In this document: one piece after another, positions 29,602-30,105 of the stretch
How positions within the stretch are numbered: position 1 is the stretch's first letter
Layout of the letters: every line of letters begins with the position of its first letter
From: CAYSRC01 sp964433495
GTDB lineage: Bacteria > Bacillota > Clostridia > Oscillospirales > Ruminococcaceae
Reading direction: 5' to 3'
Assembly (NCBI GenBank): GCA_964433495.1
Contig: CAYSRC010000029.1
Location: 1 to 30,105, forward strand
DNA length: 30,105 nucleotides
Translations under genes and position numbers: made by a program
The notes under the pieces: model-generated
The model's input: the letters and a program-made list of their open reading frames with translations, nothing else
Told to the model about the DNA's origin: nothing
Database searches by the model: none

Positions 29602-30105
29602 CCTCCTAAACCTTTTCGCCTGCGGGTACTCTGCCGGGCAAATCTCAACCGGCTCTTTGAGGTTCTTTGCGGTGATGTCCTGCACATCGCCGCATTTCGA
29701 CGCGGTCGCCGCCGGGAGCCCAAAAGCATTCTCCCGTACCGATCTCCAAGCTCCCGCATGCGTCTGTTGCGACGGCTCTTTCCCGCAAGCTCAAAACGAC
29801 GGCGGTTAAACCGCGCGGCGGCATCCCTCGCGGTATCGAAAAAGCGCGCCCCGGCGGTGCCGCACTTCACGGAAGCCGCCCCATTTCGGGGCGGCGCTCC
29901 TTCCGGCTCGATGTCATCGTCTTCCTTTGTTCTTTATCCGGCAAATTGACCCTTCTTCCTCTGCAATGAGCGCGCAAGCCGCGGCATGGTCCGAAGGCCT
30001 CCGCGGTCTCGGTCGCCTGCGACACCCCGTCGCCGTCTTCTCGGGGTCGTTTTTCATGCCGATTTGTTGAGAAAGCGCCTCAATCCAGCGGCCGCATGGT
30101 CGGGA
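29602..30105. other. Right-edge region without a convincing gene
   Basis: About 500 bases. Short minus-strand open frames exist: one of 47 codons from an ATG at 30058, and a fragment QDITAKNLKEPVEICPAEYP ending in the terminator stem near 29600. They are broken by stops, change frame, and lack clear ribosome binding sites. A perfect 8-bp hairpin GCCGCCCC-atttc-GGGGCGGC is at 29875-29895. This may be a decayed gene continuing beyond the window or simply intergenic sequence. Confidence 0.4.

Overview
The window looks like the chromosome of a GC-rich, spore-forming, strictly anaerobic Clostridia bacterium, most likely of the Oscillospirales/Ruminococcaceae kind. The evidence is the spoIIAA-spoIIAB-sigF cluster, a reverse rubrerythrin with a rubredoxin and a PerR-like regulator, Firmicutes-style ribosome binding sites, and short palindromic intergenic repeats of a type I associate with gut Clostridia. 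The lineage is inferred from these features and was not tested by phylogeny.

Left end (1-5,250): the 5' part of a 16S rRNA gene on the minus strand runs off the window behind a consensus promoter with an A/T-rich upstream block. Then come a YjbQ-family enzyme, a GNAT acetyltransferase, the sigma-F module and a TraX-family membrane protein. The last 48 coding bases of the TraX gene belong to a 114-bp tandem repeat array.

Middle (5,500-17,260): an orphan zinc-ribbon protein, an M3 oligopeptidase, phosphopentomutase (deoB), a second GNAT protein, the conserved ACT-domain/UPF0210 pair, a LysR regulator followed by a ferredoxin-fused aldo/keto reductase, and the two-domain glutamine-dependent NAD synthetase (nadE).

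Accessory stretch (17,260-26,930): clustered palindromic repeats beside a MarR regulator whose GNAT partner is truncated; a MATE exporter with a long GC-rich leader; a PHP-domain hydrolase; a small membrane protein; more repeats; and a three-gene minus-strand unit of MFS exporter, large ArsR-type regulator and secreted/membrane serine hydrolase.

Right end (26,930-30,105): a peroxide-defence cluster (PerR-like regulator, reverse rubrerythrin, very short rubredoxin with an unusual first cysteine pair), a GNAT gene with an in-frame stop at codon 15, and about 600 bases with no convincing gene.

Most genes are housekeeping or stress genes in ordinary arrangement. I do not see a clear new multi-gene system. 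The most unusual items are the 114-bp traX-tail array, the rubredoxin with CxC instead of CxxC, the missing canonical start codon of the UPF0210 gene, a terminator-like hairpin right in front of spoIIAA, and paired palindromic operators in the marR and MFS promoters.
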